Positions 7,860 through 16,968 of a stretch of DNA of 64,000 nt are shown here, one piece after another. The number at the start of each line of letters is the position of its first letter. The stretch's first letter is position 1. This DNA comes from an uncultured Alcaligenaceae bacterium. GTDB taxonomy: Bacteria > Pseudomonadota > Gammaproteobacteria > Burkholderiales > Burkholderiaceae_B. The stretch is taken from NCBI GenBank assembly GCA_937952975.1, contig CALFXX010000122.1, positions 1-64,000 of the forward strand. Reading direction: 5' to 3'. The notes under the pieces are model-generated. The model had not been told where the DNA came from. It searched no databases and saw nothing but the letters and a program-made list of their open reading frames with translations. A program made the position numbers and the translations under genes.

Positions 7860-8959
7860 GATTGCGCGGGTGCCTGTAACTTAGCGGGCAGCACCGAGAT
7901 CAAACTGGCAGCGGTGATTTCTGGCGTTGTGCGTTGGGCGAGTTGATTGCTAATTTGACCCATCTGCACAAGTTGCTCATTTGGTTTAATCGAGAGCAGG
8001 TGCATTTTGTAAGCTAAGTCTTGCGCAGACTCGTCATAAAACGTGTAGCCATTTAAACCATCAATCAAAAACTGCTGGCGTGCACCAACGTACTCAGAAA
8101 AAATCAATGGTAAGCCAGCCGCTGAAAACTCATGAGCGACTACACCCCAGGGTTCATAGCGGCTAGGCAAAACAAATGCACCCGCAGTTTGCGCTCGCTT
8201 AACAAGCTCTGGTTGAGGCAAAAAGGCCTCAATGCGTATTTGCTGGTCTTTTGCGGCAGCGGCCTCTAAGTCTTGTTGCATCGGCCCGTTGCCAATGCAT
8301 GTTAAGCCCCAAGTGCCTTGGTAGGTCTTTTTGTAAATGTCGTAGGCTGCCAATAACAGATCAATACCTTTCTGCTTCGCGAAACGCCCGACATACAAAA
8401 AAATTTTTGGATAGTTGTGGCTCTTTTCTGTTGCTAATGAGGCTGCGGCCTGAGAAAAGAGCTCGGTATTGCCACTGAGCAAATTAGATAAGATCTCGGT
8501 TTTTTTAAAACCGATTCGCGCAGCATATTCGTATTGCAGCGGTCCCGGAACCCAAACATATGAATAAAACAGGCGCTTGTATAAACAACGAATCAATAGC
8601 GCCCCAATTTGTTGGCGTAGTGACCCCGTCCATTGGCTATCTAAGCCCGCAACAATGGGCACGCGTTGAGATTTAAGCTTTTGCAGCACCGGAAAATACC
8701 CGCGATCCATCCATCCCGTGACGTACACCAGATCTGGTTTTAAACTTAAAGCAAGCTCGACCATCTGCCGACTATTAAATGATGAGCGGTCGTAAAAGGT
8801 AATTTTTTTGTTGTTTGTATGCTCGCTTGGAACAAACGGCGTCAGCTTCTTTTGACTCCAATGAATCACGTCAACTGTTGCACCGTAGTGACTGACCAGT
8901 CGCTCAAAGATCGGCATGTTGTAGCCTAGAAGCTCTGAGTAGAGATAAAGAACTTTCAT
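7856..8959 (-). CDS. GT4 family glycosyltransferase
   Basis: 367-residue GT-B enzyme. Seen: N-terminal KVLYLYSELLGYNMP, the donor-domain start FLYVGRFAKQKGIDLL (about 187-202), GNGPMQQDLE and the acidic motif in SRYEPWGVVAHEFSAAG (E269, E277). The acceptor domain is distinct from its GT4 neighbours, so it probably makes a different linkage. It begins 3 bases after the upstream GT4 stop and overlaps the next GT4 by ATGA, within a run of three GT4 genes. Substrate unknown. Confidence 0.9.
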   Translation of the reverse strand: MKVLYLYSELLGYNMPIFERLVSHYGATVDVIHWSQKKLTPFVPSEHTNNKKITFYDRSSFNSRQMVELALSLKPDLVYVTGWMDRGYFPVLQKLKSQRVPIVAGLDSQWTGSLRQQIGALLIRCLYKRLFYSYVWVPGPLQYEYAARIGFKKTEILSNLLSGNTELFSQAAASLATEKSHNYPKIFLYVGRFAKQKGIDLLLAAYDIYKKTYQGTWGLTCIGNGPMQQDLEAAAAKDQQIRIEAFLPQPELVKRAQTAGAFVLPSRYEPWGVVAHEFSAAGLPLIFSEYVGARQQFLIDGLNGYTFYDESAQDLAYKMHLLSIKPNEQLVQMGQISNQLAQRTTPEITAASLISVLPAKLQAPAQS

Positions 8960-8962
8960 GAG

Positions 8963-10180
8963 CTACTGCATCCTTGGTGACGATGATGCATGTAAAACAC
9001 TTTGATAAATCGCCCGTGTTTCTTGTGCGCAACTTTGCCAGGTAAAGCGTTTTACTCGCTCGCGACCTAGTTTTATCAGTTCTTGCGTACGGTCTTCTGA
9101 AAAGACAACGGCTTCTATTGCAGCGCTAATGCTTTCTAGTGATTGTGGATCAAAATATTGTCCTGCCGTGCCAATGACCTCTGGCATTGAACTCGTGTTA
9201 CTGCTAATGACAGGGCAATTTTTAGCCATGGCCTCTAGGGGCGGTAAACCAAAACCTTCGTAGGCAGAAGGGTATACAAAGGCCACGGCTTTTTGATAAG
9301 CTTCGTGTAAAGCCGTATCATCGCCTGCTTGTTGCCTGACTTGGTTAGGTTTAAAACCAAGCCTCAAAATTAGATTTTGCTCGGCCGCCGTGAAAGGGCC
9401 GCCACCAAAAGCGAGTACATCAAACTCGGCTAGTAACTGGGGCGCTTGAGCGATTGCCCGCAATAACTGCTTGAAATTTTTATAGCCTTCGCGTAAACCA
9501 ACGTACAACAGAAAGGGGCGGATTTGGTTGGCGGCGCCCGCGTCGGCATTCGCGCTTGTATCTGTGCGTATGTTCGTACTTGTATCGCGCCCCGTGCTGT
9601 TCGCAGCGCTTTGCTCGTTTGCAGCCTCGCAGCCTAGGTACACCACCGACACTTTCTTTTCAGGTACTTGATACAACTGTAATAGGTCGCCACGCGTATG
9701 CTCTGAGATGCAAATAATGTGATCAGCACGTTGTACTGCAACACGTTTGGCCGAAGCGAACTCAGCGGTCTGGTCAGTGATAGTGCGCGGTTTTGCTTGA
9801 GAAGCGATTGCCTCTAACTCTGGGATCATATCGAATACAGTCAAAACCACCGGACAGCCTTTAGGAGCCGAACTGTTTCGCGAAAAATACGTCTCGTGTA
9901 CGAGATCCGGCTTCCAACCTGTTATTTGTAGCGTAGCCAGCCAACCATTAGCCTTAACCAAAAGACCCGCAGTTTTTGCCAGGTAGTCTTTAACCGAATA
10001 ACCATGCACAAGATTATTTGGAAGCTCGCGCAAATACTGATTACGATACAACGGAGCAAAAACGCCAATTTCATCGGCCTGTGCTGTTTGCTGCAACTGC
10101 TCAACCAAGCGGCAGAAATAGCGAGAGATTCCGCCAGTTTTTTGTAAACAAAACGCCTGATGATCAAAGGCAATACGCAT
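8963..10180 (-). CDS. GT4 family glycosyltransferase (WbaZ-like mannosyl/rhamnosyltransferase type)
   Basis: 405-residue GT-B enzyme. Seen: N-terminal FDHQAFCLQKTGGISRY, donor-domain LLYVGLREGYKNF (about 224-236), LAFGGGPFT and YEGFGLPPLEAMAKNCPV with E308 and E316. Between the two domains (about 186-219) is a Thr/Ser/Asn/Ala-rich stretch (STGRDTSTNIRTDTSANADA) unlike other GT4 linkers; it reads as a low-complexity expansion. The ATG shares one base with the stop of the HlpA-like gene upstream (TAATG). Family relatives commonly transfer mannose or 6-deoxyhexoses, which would fit the GDP-sugar genes in this region, but the substrate cannot be assigned. Confidence 0.88.
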   Translation of the reverse strand: MRIAFDHQAFCLQKTGGISRYFCRLVEQLQQTAQADEIGVFAPLYRNQYLRELPNNLVHGYSVKDYLAKTAGLLVKANGWLATLQITGWKPDLVHETYFSRNSSAPKGCPVVLTVFDMIPELEAIASQAKPRTITDQTAEFASAKRVAVQRADHIICISEHTRGDLLQLYQVPEKKVSVVYLGCEAANEQSAANSTGRDTSTNIRTDTSANADAGAANQIRPFLLYVGLREGYKNFKQLLRAIAQAPQLLAEFDVLAFGGGPFTAAEQNLILRLGFKPNQVRQQAGDDTALHEAYQKAVAFVYPSAYEGFGLPPLEAMAKNCPVISSNTSSMPEVIGTAGQYFDPQSLESISAAIEAVVFSEDRTQELIKLGRERVKRFTWQSCAQETRAIYQSVLHASSSPRMQ

Positions 10181-11103
10181 TAGGTTTGCCGCAAAATGTG
10201 TTTTTTAACTTTGCGCCACTGCCGCTTCGCAAAGGATGGGGCAATCTGGTCTTGCGAAATAAACTGATCGCCCTGCGGATCTTGCAACACAAAACTTGGA
10301 TGCACGAGCGGAAACCGCATCGGCTCGGTTGGCATATCGGCATGAATACCCACCACATGGGTGTGCGTTGCGTCCGGGCCAAAGCCAATGTTCGAAATCA
10401 GATTTACGTTTGGCACAATTTGCAGCATGCCTTTTAGCAGAGCAGTGAACGTCCATGAACAATCCCACGTATCTAAGCTGCCGTCATGCACCGCTTCAAA
10501 CGAATTGCGCCAGTATTGTTGCTCGCCGGCTGAGGCAAAGGTGACCTCAAGCCAACCCTCGTCTCTAAACGCTGGCCACTGTTTGATATCGCGATCATAA
10601 TGTTGCCACGCGCGACGCCAAGAGGCCCAGCCCCAAATATGCGTATAGCGCGAAAAATAATAGCTACCCAAACCACGCTTGCGCCCAAACTGTAGGTTGC
10701 CACCCGACACCATACTGATCCGCTCGTTATCTCGATAGCGCTCGAGCATCTCTTGACAGAATCTAAAAAAGGTTGGCTCGGGCAAGCAATCATCTTCAAG
10801 AATAATTGCCTCGGGTACTTGCTCAAAGATCCAGTCGATGCCACTTGCAACCCTAACTTTGCAGCCCAAATTAGTATCTGAAAAATTCGTGAGTACTTCA
10901 CAATCCCAGTCAATATTTTTGATGAGCGCGCGTGTTTGCTCGCACTTTTCAGCTTCACCGGGCCGATTGGCACGCGGGCCATCTGCCACCACTAAAAGCT
11001 TGGGTGGCTTTGCTTTAGCGATTTCTTTAAATACCCTTGCTGCCGTGTCAGGGCGATTAAAGATGATTAAAGCAACCGGTGTGGTGAGTTGAAATTCGGG
11101 CAT
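10180..11103 (-). CDS. HlpA-like GT2-type protein, copy 1
   Basis: 307-residue protein of the group often annotated hemolytic protein HlpA-like, a GT-A (GT2-like) fold. Seen: ALIIFNRPDTAARVF (11-25), VVADGPR (38-44), NLGCKVRVASG (78-88), the acidic metal motif ILEDDCLPEP (101-110) and WGWASWRRAWQHYD (157-170), then NVNLISNIGFGPDATHTH near the end. The same motifs occur in two other genes of this block (16969-17934 and 23007-23945). The three are probably glycosyltransferases with different acceptor or donor choice. The hemolysin name should not be taken as function. It follows the GHLDSW protein gene by 17 bases. Confidence 0.8.
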   Translation of the reverse strand: MPEFQLTTPVALIIFNRPDTAARVFKEIAKAKPPKLLVVADGPRANRPGEAEKCEQTRALIKNIDWDCEVLTNFSDTNLGCKVRVASGIDWIFEQVPEAIILEDDCLPEPTFFRFCQEMLERYRDNERISMVSGGNLQFGRKRGLGSYYFSRYTHIWGWASWRRAWQHYDRDIKQWPAFRDEGWLEVTFASAGEQQYWRNSFEAVHDGSLDTWDCSWTFTALLKGMLQIVPNVNLISNIGFGPDATHTHVVGIHADMPTEPMRFPLVHPSFVLQDPQGDQFISQDQIAPSFAKRQWRKVKKHILRQT

Positions 11104-11120
11104 CGTGCCTTTAAGTACCG

Positions 11121-12527
11121 TTATGGTGTTTTTAAAATAGCTTGAAGTTTGGCCTGCATAGCCGCTTCATTGAAGTTTTGACGGTATAACTCGAAATTAT
11201 CCTTGATATTTTCAATGCTATCTAGTGCTAGCAACCCCCGATACATACTGACTGCTGAATCTTGGGCAACCGCAAAACCTATTTTGTAATGTTCAACGCG
11301 TTTGCCCATCAACTGCCCGTCAGCCACTAAGATGGGTTTTTCAAAATACGCGGCTTTAGACAACATATTGCTGCTGCGCGCAAAATCTCGATAAACAGCA
11401 AAAATAACGCTCGAAAGCGCGATGATTTCATTAAATTGGCGTTCGTCGGCCAAGTATTCGGGCTGTATCCACAGATTTTCAGGTGGGTTTTTGACGATAT
11501 TGGTCAGCGCCACTTGGTCTTCAGGCAGCAAGTTATTGTGATTCAGTCGGCCGATTTGTACAAAAAACCAGTCTTTGGGGTTGGCTAAGGAGATGAGCGC
11601 AAACCAGCGCGCCAGGTTTTTTTGTTTGCCGATCGAACCGCCCATAAATACGATTTTTCTGTTGGCGGCGCGCTCAAGGATTTGTTTTGCCAAAGGGGTT
11701 ACCTGACCAGGCAAGTTGGTATCGGCGATATCGGGTAGGTATTCAAACACCCGCTCGGGCATGTGTTGCTGGTAGGCTGCGCACACCGCTTCATCTAAAA
11801 AACACGTGCCGTGATACGACGACACGCTGTAATAGCCCGCCGTTGGCAGCGGGCTTGGGCTAATGCATAGACCAAACCATGGGGTATCTTGCCATAAGGC
11901 AAAGTTTGCCCACGTGTTCTGATCGGTTGGGTATGCGTCAATATACATATTGAGCACCGTTTTGACCTGACCTGGGTATTGCCTTAACACCTGATTGACT
12001 TGCTCGCAAAACTGCTTAGGGTCGAGAGTTGTAGCGCTAGGTGATTCTTTTAAGGTTGCTTGGGTGCGCTTTGGCGTAGTGTGCGAGAGTTCTTGATTTG
12101 TATTTTTCGTACTCGCTGGGGTCGGTGACTGAAACCGTTGCTGACGCGTCTGCCGATAAAGCGAATGAGCTGTAGTTAACAGGCGATCCAGTGCCTTGAC
12201 AGGCGCTCGGTACCAGGTACGCTGATAACGCGCTTTATCATTTAACGCCTGCCAACGTAGCCAAGCGCCTCTAGCAAACGATAAAGAGGCTGTGACTGAC
12301 AAGGAGTTCGATCGTGTGCTTTCGGTATCGAGTACAACTAAGGCCTCGGTTTCCCGAAGGCCGTGCGCTTGAAGTTTTTTGATTAAGCTTGCAGGGTCGG
12401 GACTTAACGCAATCACTGCTTGGCCAGCTTGGTGCAACAGCTTAATAAACAGTACGTGCCACGAATCTAAATGCCCTTCGTTTGAGATCGGGTTATAGAG
12501 GACAACATAGCGGCGCGGCGCGGCCAT
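11121..12527 (-). CDS. Unassigned GHLDSW-motif protein, copy 1 (possible GT-B fold)
   Basis: 468-residue soluble protein I cannot assign to a named family. It opens YVVLYNPISNEGHLDSWHV, then has a variable middle with a polar insertion (about 130-165). A C-terminal half follows: IVFMGGSIGKQKNLARW, DWFFVQIGRLN, FAVYRDFARSSNMLSKAAYF and EKPILVADGQLMGKRVEHY. The GG...KN and FVQIG spacing recalls the donor half of GT-B enzymes, but no E-x7-E motif is clear. The gene at 13795-15036 is a clear paralogue along its length. A GT4 lies between the two copies. The frame can start at TTG 12533, but ATG 12527 is the better start and sits 2 bases after the GT4 stop. Glycan transfer is inferred only from context. 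Confidence 0.75.
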   Translation of the reverse strand: MAAPRRYVVLYNPISNEGHLDSWHVLFIKLLHQAGQAVIALSPDPASLIKKLQAHGLRETEALVVLDTESTRSNSLSVTASLSFARGAWLRWQALNDKARYQRTWYRAPVKALDRLLTTAHSLYRQTRQQRFQSPTPASTKNTNQELSHTTPKRTQATLKESPSATTLDPKQFCEQVNQVLRQYPGQVKTVLNMYIDAYPTDQNTWANFALWQDTPWFGLCISPSPLPTAGYYSVSSYHGTCFLDEAVCAAYQQHMPERVFEYLPDIADTNLPGQVTPLAKQILERAANRKIVFMGGSIGKQKNLARWFALISLANPKDWFFVQIGRLNHNNLLPEDQVALTNIVKNPPENLWIQPEYLADERQFNEIIALSSVIFAVYRDFARSSNMLSKAAYFEKPILVADGQLMGKRVEHYKIGFAVAQDSAVSMYRGLLALDSIENIKDNFELYRQNFNEAAMQAKLQAILKTP

Positions 12528-12529
12528 GC

Positions 12530-13798
12530 TCAAGCGCGCGCTCGTTCAATCGCCTGCTCGTAAACAGCGAGATATTGCTGCGTGACGACTTCAGGTGAAA
12601 AGCGTTCAAGCGCCTGTTGTCGTGCGGCGCCCGATAGTGCATGCCAACGTGTTAAGTCTTGCAGAACCCAAGCAATTCCAGTGGCCAAGTCGTTTGTATC
12701 AAAGGCGGGGGATAGCCAACCTGTTTGCTGGTGAGTCACAATATCTGGCAAACCGCCAATGTTGAACGCTACCACTGGCACACCACAGGCGTGCGCTTCA
12801 ATCGCGGTATTGGGTAAGTTGTCTTGCCGCGACGGTACGGCCATCACGTCTGCTGCCGCATAGATCAGCGTCATCACATGATCATCGCGCACGGGCCCCA
12901 GCCAATGCACAAGGCAGGGCCAGGTGCTTTCGCCTGCCGGTTTGTATTGACCAAAGATCAAGAGCTCGGGCTGCTGAGCGTAGCGGCTAGCAACGCTGGC
13001 CATCGCCTGCTTGAGCAGGTCTTCGCCCTTTAAGTACGGCATTCCACCCGCTGAACCCGACAGCACATAAGGCTTGTTTTGTTCTAAGCCTAATACGGCC
13101 CGCGCATATTGTTTTGAAATCGGTCGCCAAAGGTGTTGCATCTCAAGCGGGTTTGGAATCGCCTGCACCGGTGACTGACGAAACAACACACTTTGGCGTG
13201 CGCAGTTGGCCATCCAACGGCCTGGGGTCACGATATTAAAAGTTTGGTTTACCCAAGCCTGCTGCTTAGCCAACCAAGCTTTGCGATTGAGATCAGGGCC
13301 TGCTTCACCCGCGGGGCGGTTGCCTGGCAAATACCCGGCCCTAAATCTTGACTCGGTGTTGTCATCGGGCACGATATGTTCGCCACCACAAAACGCCCAC
13401 ATGTCGTGCAGTGTCCACACTAAGGGTTTGGTGATTGCGCCGATATCTTTAATTGAAAGCAGATTCACCACCCAGTGCAGGTTAATAACATCAGCATCAG
13501 ATTGATTAATTTCATTCACTATGCCAGCGCTTGCTTGGCCAAAGGAATGCATGATCAGGTTATCAGTTTTAAAGTTGCGCGCTTGAAACGCGTTTAACTT
13601 TTGTTGAAGGCGGCCTTTAACTTTTTGACTCAAACTACGCTGCGCTTTGCCGGCGATGACACGATCGTTAGCCGTGTTGTGTGTCAACACGCGCATCGTG
13701 CTTTCAACTCCCTGTTGCAATAATGCCATGTGCAGGCGATAGGCTGCGCGTGCGGCCCCGCCACTTAAATCGTCAGTCGACAGGTGCCAAACTTTCAT
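12530..13798 (-). CDS. GT4 family glycosyltransferase
   Basis: 422-residue GT-B enzyme, long N-domain type. Seen: KVWHLSTDDLSGGAARAAYR at the start, LHDMWAFCGGEH in the acceptor domain, VLSGSAGGMPYLKGEDLL at the head of the donor domain and RQDNLPNTAIEAHACGVPVV, the acidic motif region, followed by IGGLPDIV. This resembles WcaC/WbuB-like enzymes of colanic-acid and O-antigen clusters. ATG overlaps the stop of GHLDSW copy 2 by 4 bases and copy 1 follows at once, so the three are very probably co-translated. The neighbours suggest that all three act on the same repeat unit. Substrate unknown. Confidence 0.9.
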   Translation of the reverse strand: MKVWHLSTDDLSGGAARAAYRLHMALLQQGVESTMRVLTHNTANDRVIAGKAQRSLSQKVKGRLQQKLNAFQARNFKTDNLIMHSFGQASAGIVNEINQSDADVINLHWVVNLLSIKDIGAITKPLVWTLHDMWAFCGGEHIVPDDNTESRFRAGYLPGNRPAGEAGPDLNRKAWLAKQQAWVNQTFNIVTPGRWMANCARQSVLFRQSPVQAIPNPLEMQHLWRPISKQYARAVLGLEQNKPYVLSGSAGGMPYLKGEDLLKQAMASVASRYAQQPELLIFGQYKPAGESTWPCLVHWLGPVRDDHVMTLIYAAADVMAVPSRQDNLPNTAIEAHACGVPVVAFNIGGLPDIVTHQQTGWLSPAFDTNDLATGIAWVLQDLTRWHALSGAARQQALERFSPEVVTQQYLAVYEQAIERARA

Positions 13799-15036
13799 TT
13801 TGCACCTTGGTAACTGTTAGTGAGGCACGCCCTCAAGGTGGCCGTTAATTGGCTGCCAAGTGCCTGTGCGCTAAAGTCTTTGCGGTAGGCTTCGAAGTGA
13901 TCTTTTAAATTGCTTTGGTTCTGCCTTAACTGCTGCAGCCCCTTGTACATTTGTTCAACATCATTTTCTGGCACGGCCAAACCGATACCGTATTGCTGTA
14001 CACGCTGCCCCATCAGATGCCCTTCGGCTACCAAGATCGGTTTTTCAAAGGCCGCAGCCTTACCGGGCATGTTGCTGCTGACGGTAAAGTTACGATACAC
14101 AGCAAAAATAATATTGCTGGCTGCAATCACTTCATTAAACGCAGCCTCATCGGGTAAGTATTCGCGTCTGACAAATAAATTGGCTGGACATTGCTCAGTG
14201 ACTTTAGCCAGGGCTTGAGCATCTTCGGGGGTGAGGGTGTTTTCAAACATCTCACCGATTTGCACGAAATACCACTTTGATGGGTCGGCTAGGGCAATCA
14301 GTTCATACCACTTTGCCAAGTTTTTGTTACCGCCAAGCGTGCCACCTAAAAAAACAATCGCACGGCCCTGTGCGTGCGCTTTGATCTGAGTCACGAGCTC
14401 AGTTTGCTCGGCAGGCAAAGAATTTTCGGTGATATCCGGCAAATAGCCAAAAGCTTTATTGGGCATGAGCGTTTGGTACTGTTGATGAATGATCTCATCC
14501 AAAAAACACATGCCCGCCAAAGACTGCAGTTTGTAATAGGCCTCGGTGCCCGCTTCGCTAGGAACAAAACGGATACCCGCCCATGGCAATGGGTTAACGG
14601 CATCGAACAATGCCCAACGCTTTTGATCAGGCGCATACATATCCATATACATATTGAATATGATTGATGGCCGCCATTTGCTTCTCTTTTTAAAGATCGC
14701 CAAACGCTGGCCTAGATCGAAGGGATCTAAATACCTAGGATCAATCTGTTGTTCGTCAGAGGCTGTTTGCGACGAGACCATTCGGCGTAAACGGCCCAGC
14801 ACTCGTTGCAACAAACTGCGGCGCGAAGTATTCCACTCGAGGATATGAAGGTTTGGGTGGGCCACATAATTTTTACGCGTCAACCGTTCCCGCAAGTCCT
14901 CCGCATCGGGGGTTGCAACATTGACGCGCCAACCCGCGTCGAGCAACAGCGCAACAAACATTGCACTCCACGAATCAAGATGCCCATGGCCTGAGATCGG
15001 GTTGTACAACAAGACGCAGGGGATGGTCGGGTTCAT
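13795..15036 (-). CDS. Unassigned GHLDSW-motif protein, copy 2 (possible GT-B fold)
   Basis: 413-residue paralogue of the protein at 11121-12527. Seen: VLLYNPISGHGHLDSWSAMF at the N-terminus, IVFLGGTLGGNKNLAKWYEL, WYFVQIGEMFE, FAVYRNFTVSSNMPGKAAAF and EKPILVAEGHLMGQRVQQYG. It lacks the polar insertion of copy 1. I set the start at ATG 15036, which gives a 4-base ATGA overlap with asnB. A frame to 15060 would add 8 residues and overlap asnB by 28 bases. Conserved blocks in both halves and the two-domain length fit a GT-B-like transferase, but I recognise no named family. Direct neighbours are an amidotransferase and a GT4. Confidence 0.75.
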   Translation of the reverse strand: MNPTIPCVLLYNPISGHGHLDSWSAMFVALLLDAGWRVNVATPDAEDLRERLTRKNYVAHPNLHILEWNTSRRSLLQRVLGRLRRMVSSQTASDEQQIDPRYLDPFDLGQRLAIFKKRSKWRPSIIFNMYMDMYAPDQKRWALFDAVNPLPWAGIRFVPSEAGTEAYYKLQSLAGMCFLDEIIHQQYQTLMPNKAFGYLPDITENSLPAEQTELVTQIKAHAQGRAIVFLGGTLGGNKNLAKWYELIALADPSKWYFVQIGEMFENTLTPEDAQALAKVTEQCPANLFVRREYLPDEAAFNEVIAASNIIFAVYRNFTVSSNMPGKAAAFEKPILVAEGHLMGQRVQQYGIGLAVPENDVEQMYKGLQQLRQNQSNLKDHFEAYRKDFSAQALGSQLTATLRACLTNSYQGAK

Positions 15037-16967
15037 GCGGCAACAACCTTTTGGTACCACTGTTCTAGCAAGACAAGCTTATAGGTAAAAAACAATCCGC
15101 TCCAATTCTTTTTAGAGAGTTGTTTGAATAGATAGTCAAGCTTGTTTGGTGCCAACACCCCATCGCGCACAAGTTGCCCATCACGCAAACTGTCGCCATA
15201 TTTGGCGACCACACCAGATAACCATTCATGCAGGGGCGGCTGAAACCCTGCTTTCGGTCGAGCAAGCACCTCGTCAGGTAACACCCCTTTTAACGCCGCA
15301 CGCAGCCACGCCTTTTGCCCGAGCCCATGATCAGGCTGTTGAGCGCGCAGACCCATCACGAGTGCAATAAGCTTTGCGTCTAAAAATGGCATTCTGGTTT
15401 CGACACCCACTGCCATAGATACCCGATCGCCAAGTGATAAACAGTTTGAAGCCAGCCAAGTATCAAATAACATTCGGATCACCGCAGCTGGGATCTTATC
15501 TTTGCTGCGCAAACCAATCGCGGTGGGTGCGAAGAGGCTTTTATTGGTCAGGCTTTGCATAGCGCTGCCATACATCGCCGCTTTCATTTCAAACGGCTCG
15601 GCAAAGTCTGGGTGCAGCAGGTAATAAAACAACTGTTCTGCAGGTTGATGGGTATCCGATATTTTTTGCAAAACATCGGCCCAATACTTTAATTGAGGGT
15701 TTGCGTACGGATAGTGAGCAACTTTAGTTAAAAAGGTTTGAGCCGCCGTTGACCCCAGCCACGTTGCAAAGTGTTTGAGGCTTGTGTGCTCAAGCAATAA
15801 TTGATTTAGCCGAACTGCTTGGGTAGTATACGGATACCCCCAAAAGACTTCATCGCCACCTACGCCAGACAATAAAACTTTAATCCCTTGCTCTGCCGCC
15901 GCGCGTGGCACTGAATAATGCCCAAAAGCCGCAGGGTCAGCAATGGGTTCATCCATCACCCGCACGAGCTCTGGAAAGAAATCGACAAAACTTTCAACCG
16001 GTAATTCAACTTCATGCACAATCATGCCTAACGACTCTGCAAGGGCGCGCGCCTGCCCACGCTCATCGTACGGTGGACGCCCGGGGTAACCTACGCAAAA
16101 CGCGTGCATGGGTTCAGGGTAGTTTTTTTGCGCGAATGCGGCGATCGCCCCCGAGTCGATGCCTCCCGACAAGGCGACGCCAACCGGCACATCAGAGCGC
16201 AAGGTCATTTTGACGGCGTCTTCTAATGCAGAGCGGATACGAGGTAAGAATTGACTTGCGTCGTTCGCTTGCGGCTCAGGCTCTGCTGCCATTTCAACAG
16301 ACCAATAGGACGCGGGCGTTGCGTACCAATCTTCGAGCGACACCGTCAGGGTGTGGCCAGCCGCGAGTTTGTGAACACCGTTGAGCAGGGTATTGGGCTC
16401 GGGCACGTATTGATAGTGCAAATACATGTCGATCGCTTCGACATTTAAGCTTGGTCTCTCTGCCAACAAGGGCACCAAGGCCTTTAATTCAGAAGCAAAG
16501 ATCAAACCCCGCTCGGTATGTTGGTAGAAAAGCGGTTTTTCGCCACAACGATCACGCGCTAAGAAAGCGGTTTGGGTTTGCGTATCCCACAAGACAAAAG
16601 CAAACATACCGCGAAACCGTTGCACGCAGGCAGCACCCCACACATGATAGGCCGCCAACAGTACCTCAGTATCTGAGTGGCTGGTAAAGATTTGGCCTAA
16701 GGCTTCAAGCTCTGCGCGTAACTCAAGGTAGTTGTAAATTTCACCGTTATAGGTCACGACGTAACGGTTGTTGTGACTCAGCATGGGCTGATGGCCCGCG
16801 TTGGTCAGATCAATAATGGATAAGCGCGTATGACCAAACTGGATATGCGCATCTGTAAATATGCCCGTACCATCTGGCCCGCGATGCGCCAATCGCGACA
16901 ACGCCTGCTCACTAAGCGGCGGACGTTGCCCCATTTGACGATGTACGAAACCTAAGATACCGCACAT
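15033..16967 (-). CDS. asnB: Glutamine-hydrolysing asparagine synthase-type amidotransferase
   Basis: 644-residue class II glutamine amidotransferase. The N-terminal domain starts MCGILGFVHR with the nucleophile Cys2, then LAHRGPDGTGIF (27-38) and YNGEIYNYLELR (73-84), all glutaminase features. The synthetase domain carries the ATP PP-loop LSGGIDSGA (266-274). Family chemistry: ATP-dependent amidation of a carboxylate with ammonia from glutamine. Relatives inside O-antigen loci (WbpS, WbmI type) are thought to amidate uronic-acid sugars. With so many glycosyltransferases around it, uronamide formation is at least as likely as making free asparagine. It follows HlpA-like copy 2 after one base and overlaps the next gene by ATGA. 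Confidence 0.9.
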   Translation of the reverse strand: MCGILGFVHRQMGQRPPLSEQALSRLAHRGPDGTGIFTDAHIQFGHTRLSIIDLTNAGHQPMLSHNNRYVVTYNGEIYNYLELRAELEALGQIFTSHSDTEVLLAAYHVWGAACVQRFRGMFAFVLWDTQTQTAFLARDRCGEKPLFYQHTERGLIFASELKALVPLLAERPSLNVEAIDMYLHYQYVPEPNTLLNGVHKLAAGHTLTVSLEDWYATPASYWSVEMAAEPEPQANDASQFLPRIRSALEDAVKMTLRSDVPVGVALSGGIDSGAIAAFAQKNYPEPMHAFCVGYPGRPPYDERGQARALAESLGMIVHEVELPVESFVDFFPELVRVMDEPIADPAAFGHYSVPRAAAEQGIKVLLSGVGGDEVFWGYPYTTQAVRLNQLLLEHTSLKHFATWLGSTAAQTFLTKVAHYPYANPQLKYWADVLQKISDTHQPAEQLFYYLLHPDFAEPFEMKAAMYGSAMQSLTNKSLFAPTAIGLRSKDKIPAAVIRMLFDTWLASNCLSLGDRVSMAVGVETRMPFLDAKLIALVMGLRAQQPDHGLGQKAWLRAALKGVLPDEVLARPKAGFQPPLHEWLSGVVAKYGDSLRDGQLVRDGVLAPNKLDYLFKQLSKKNWSGLFFTYKLVLLEQWYQKVVAA

Positions 16968-16968
16968 G

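Noticed and set aside
10473..10982. 169-codon minus-strand frame inside HlpA-like copy 1
   Set aside because: It overlaps a gene with clear motifs in another frame and its translation has no recognisable domain.
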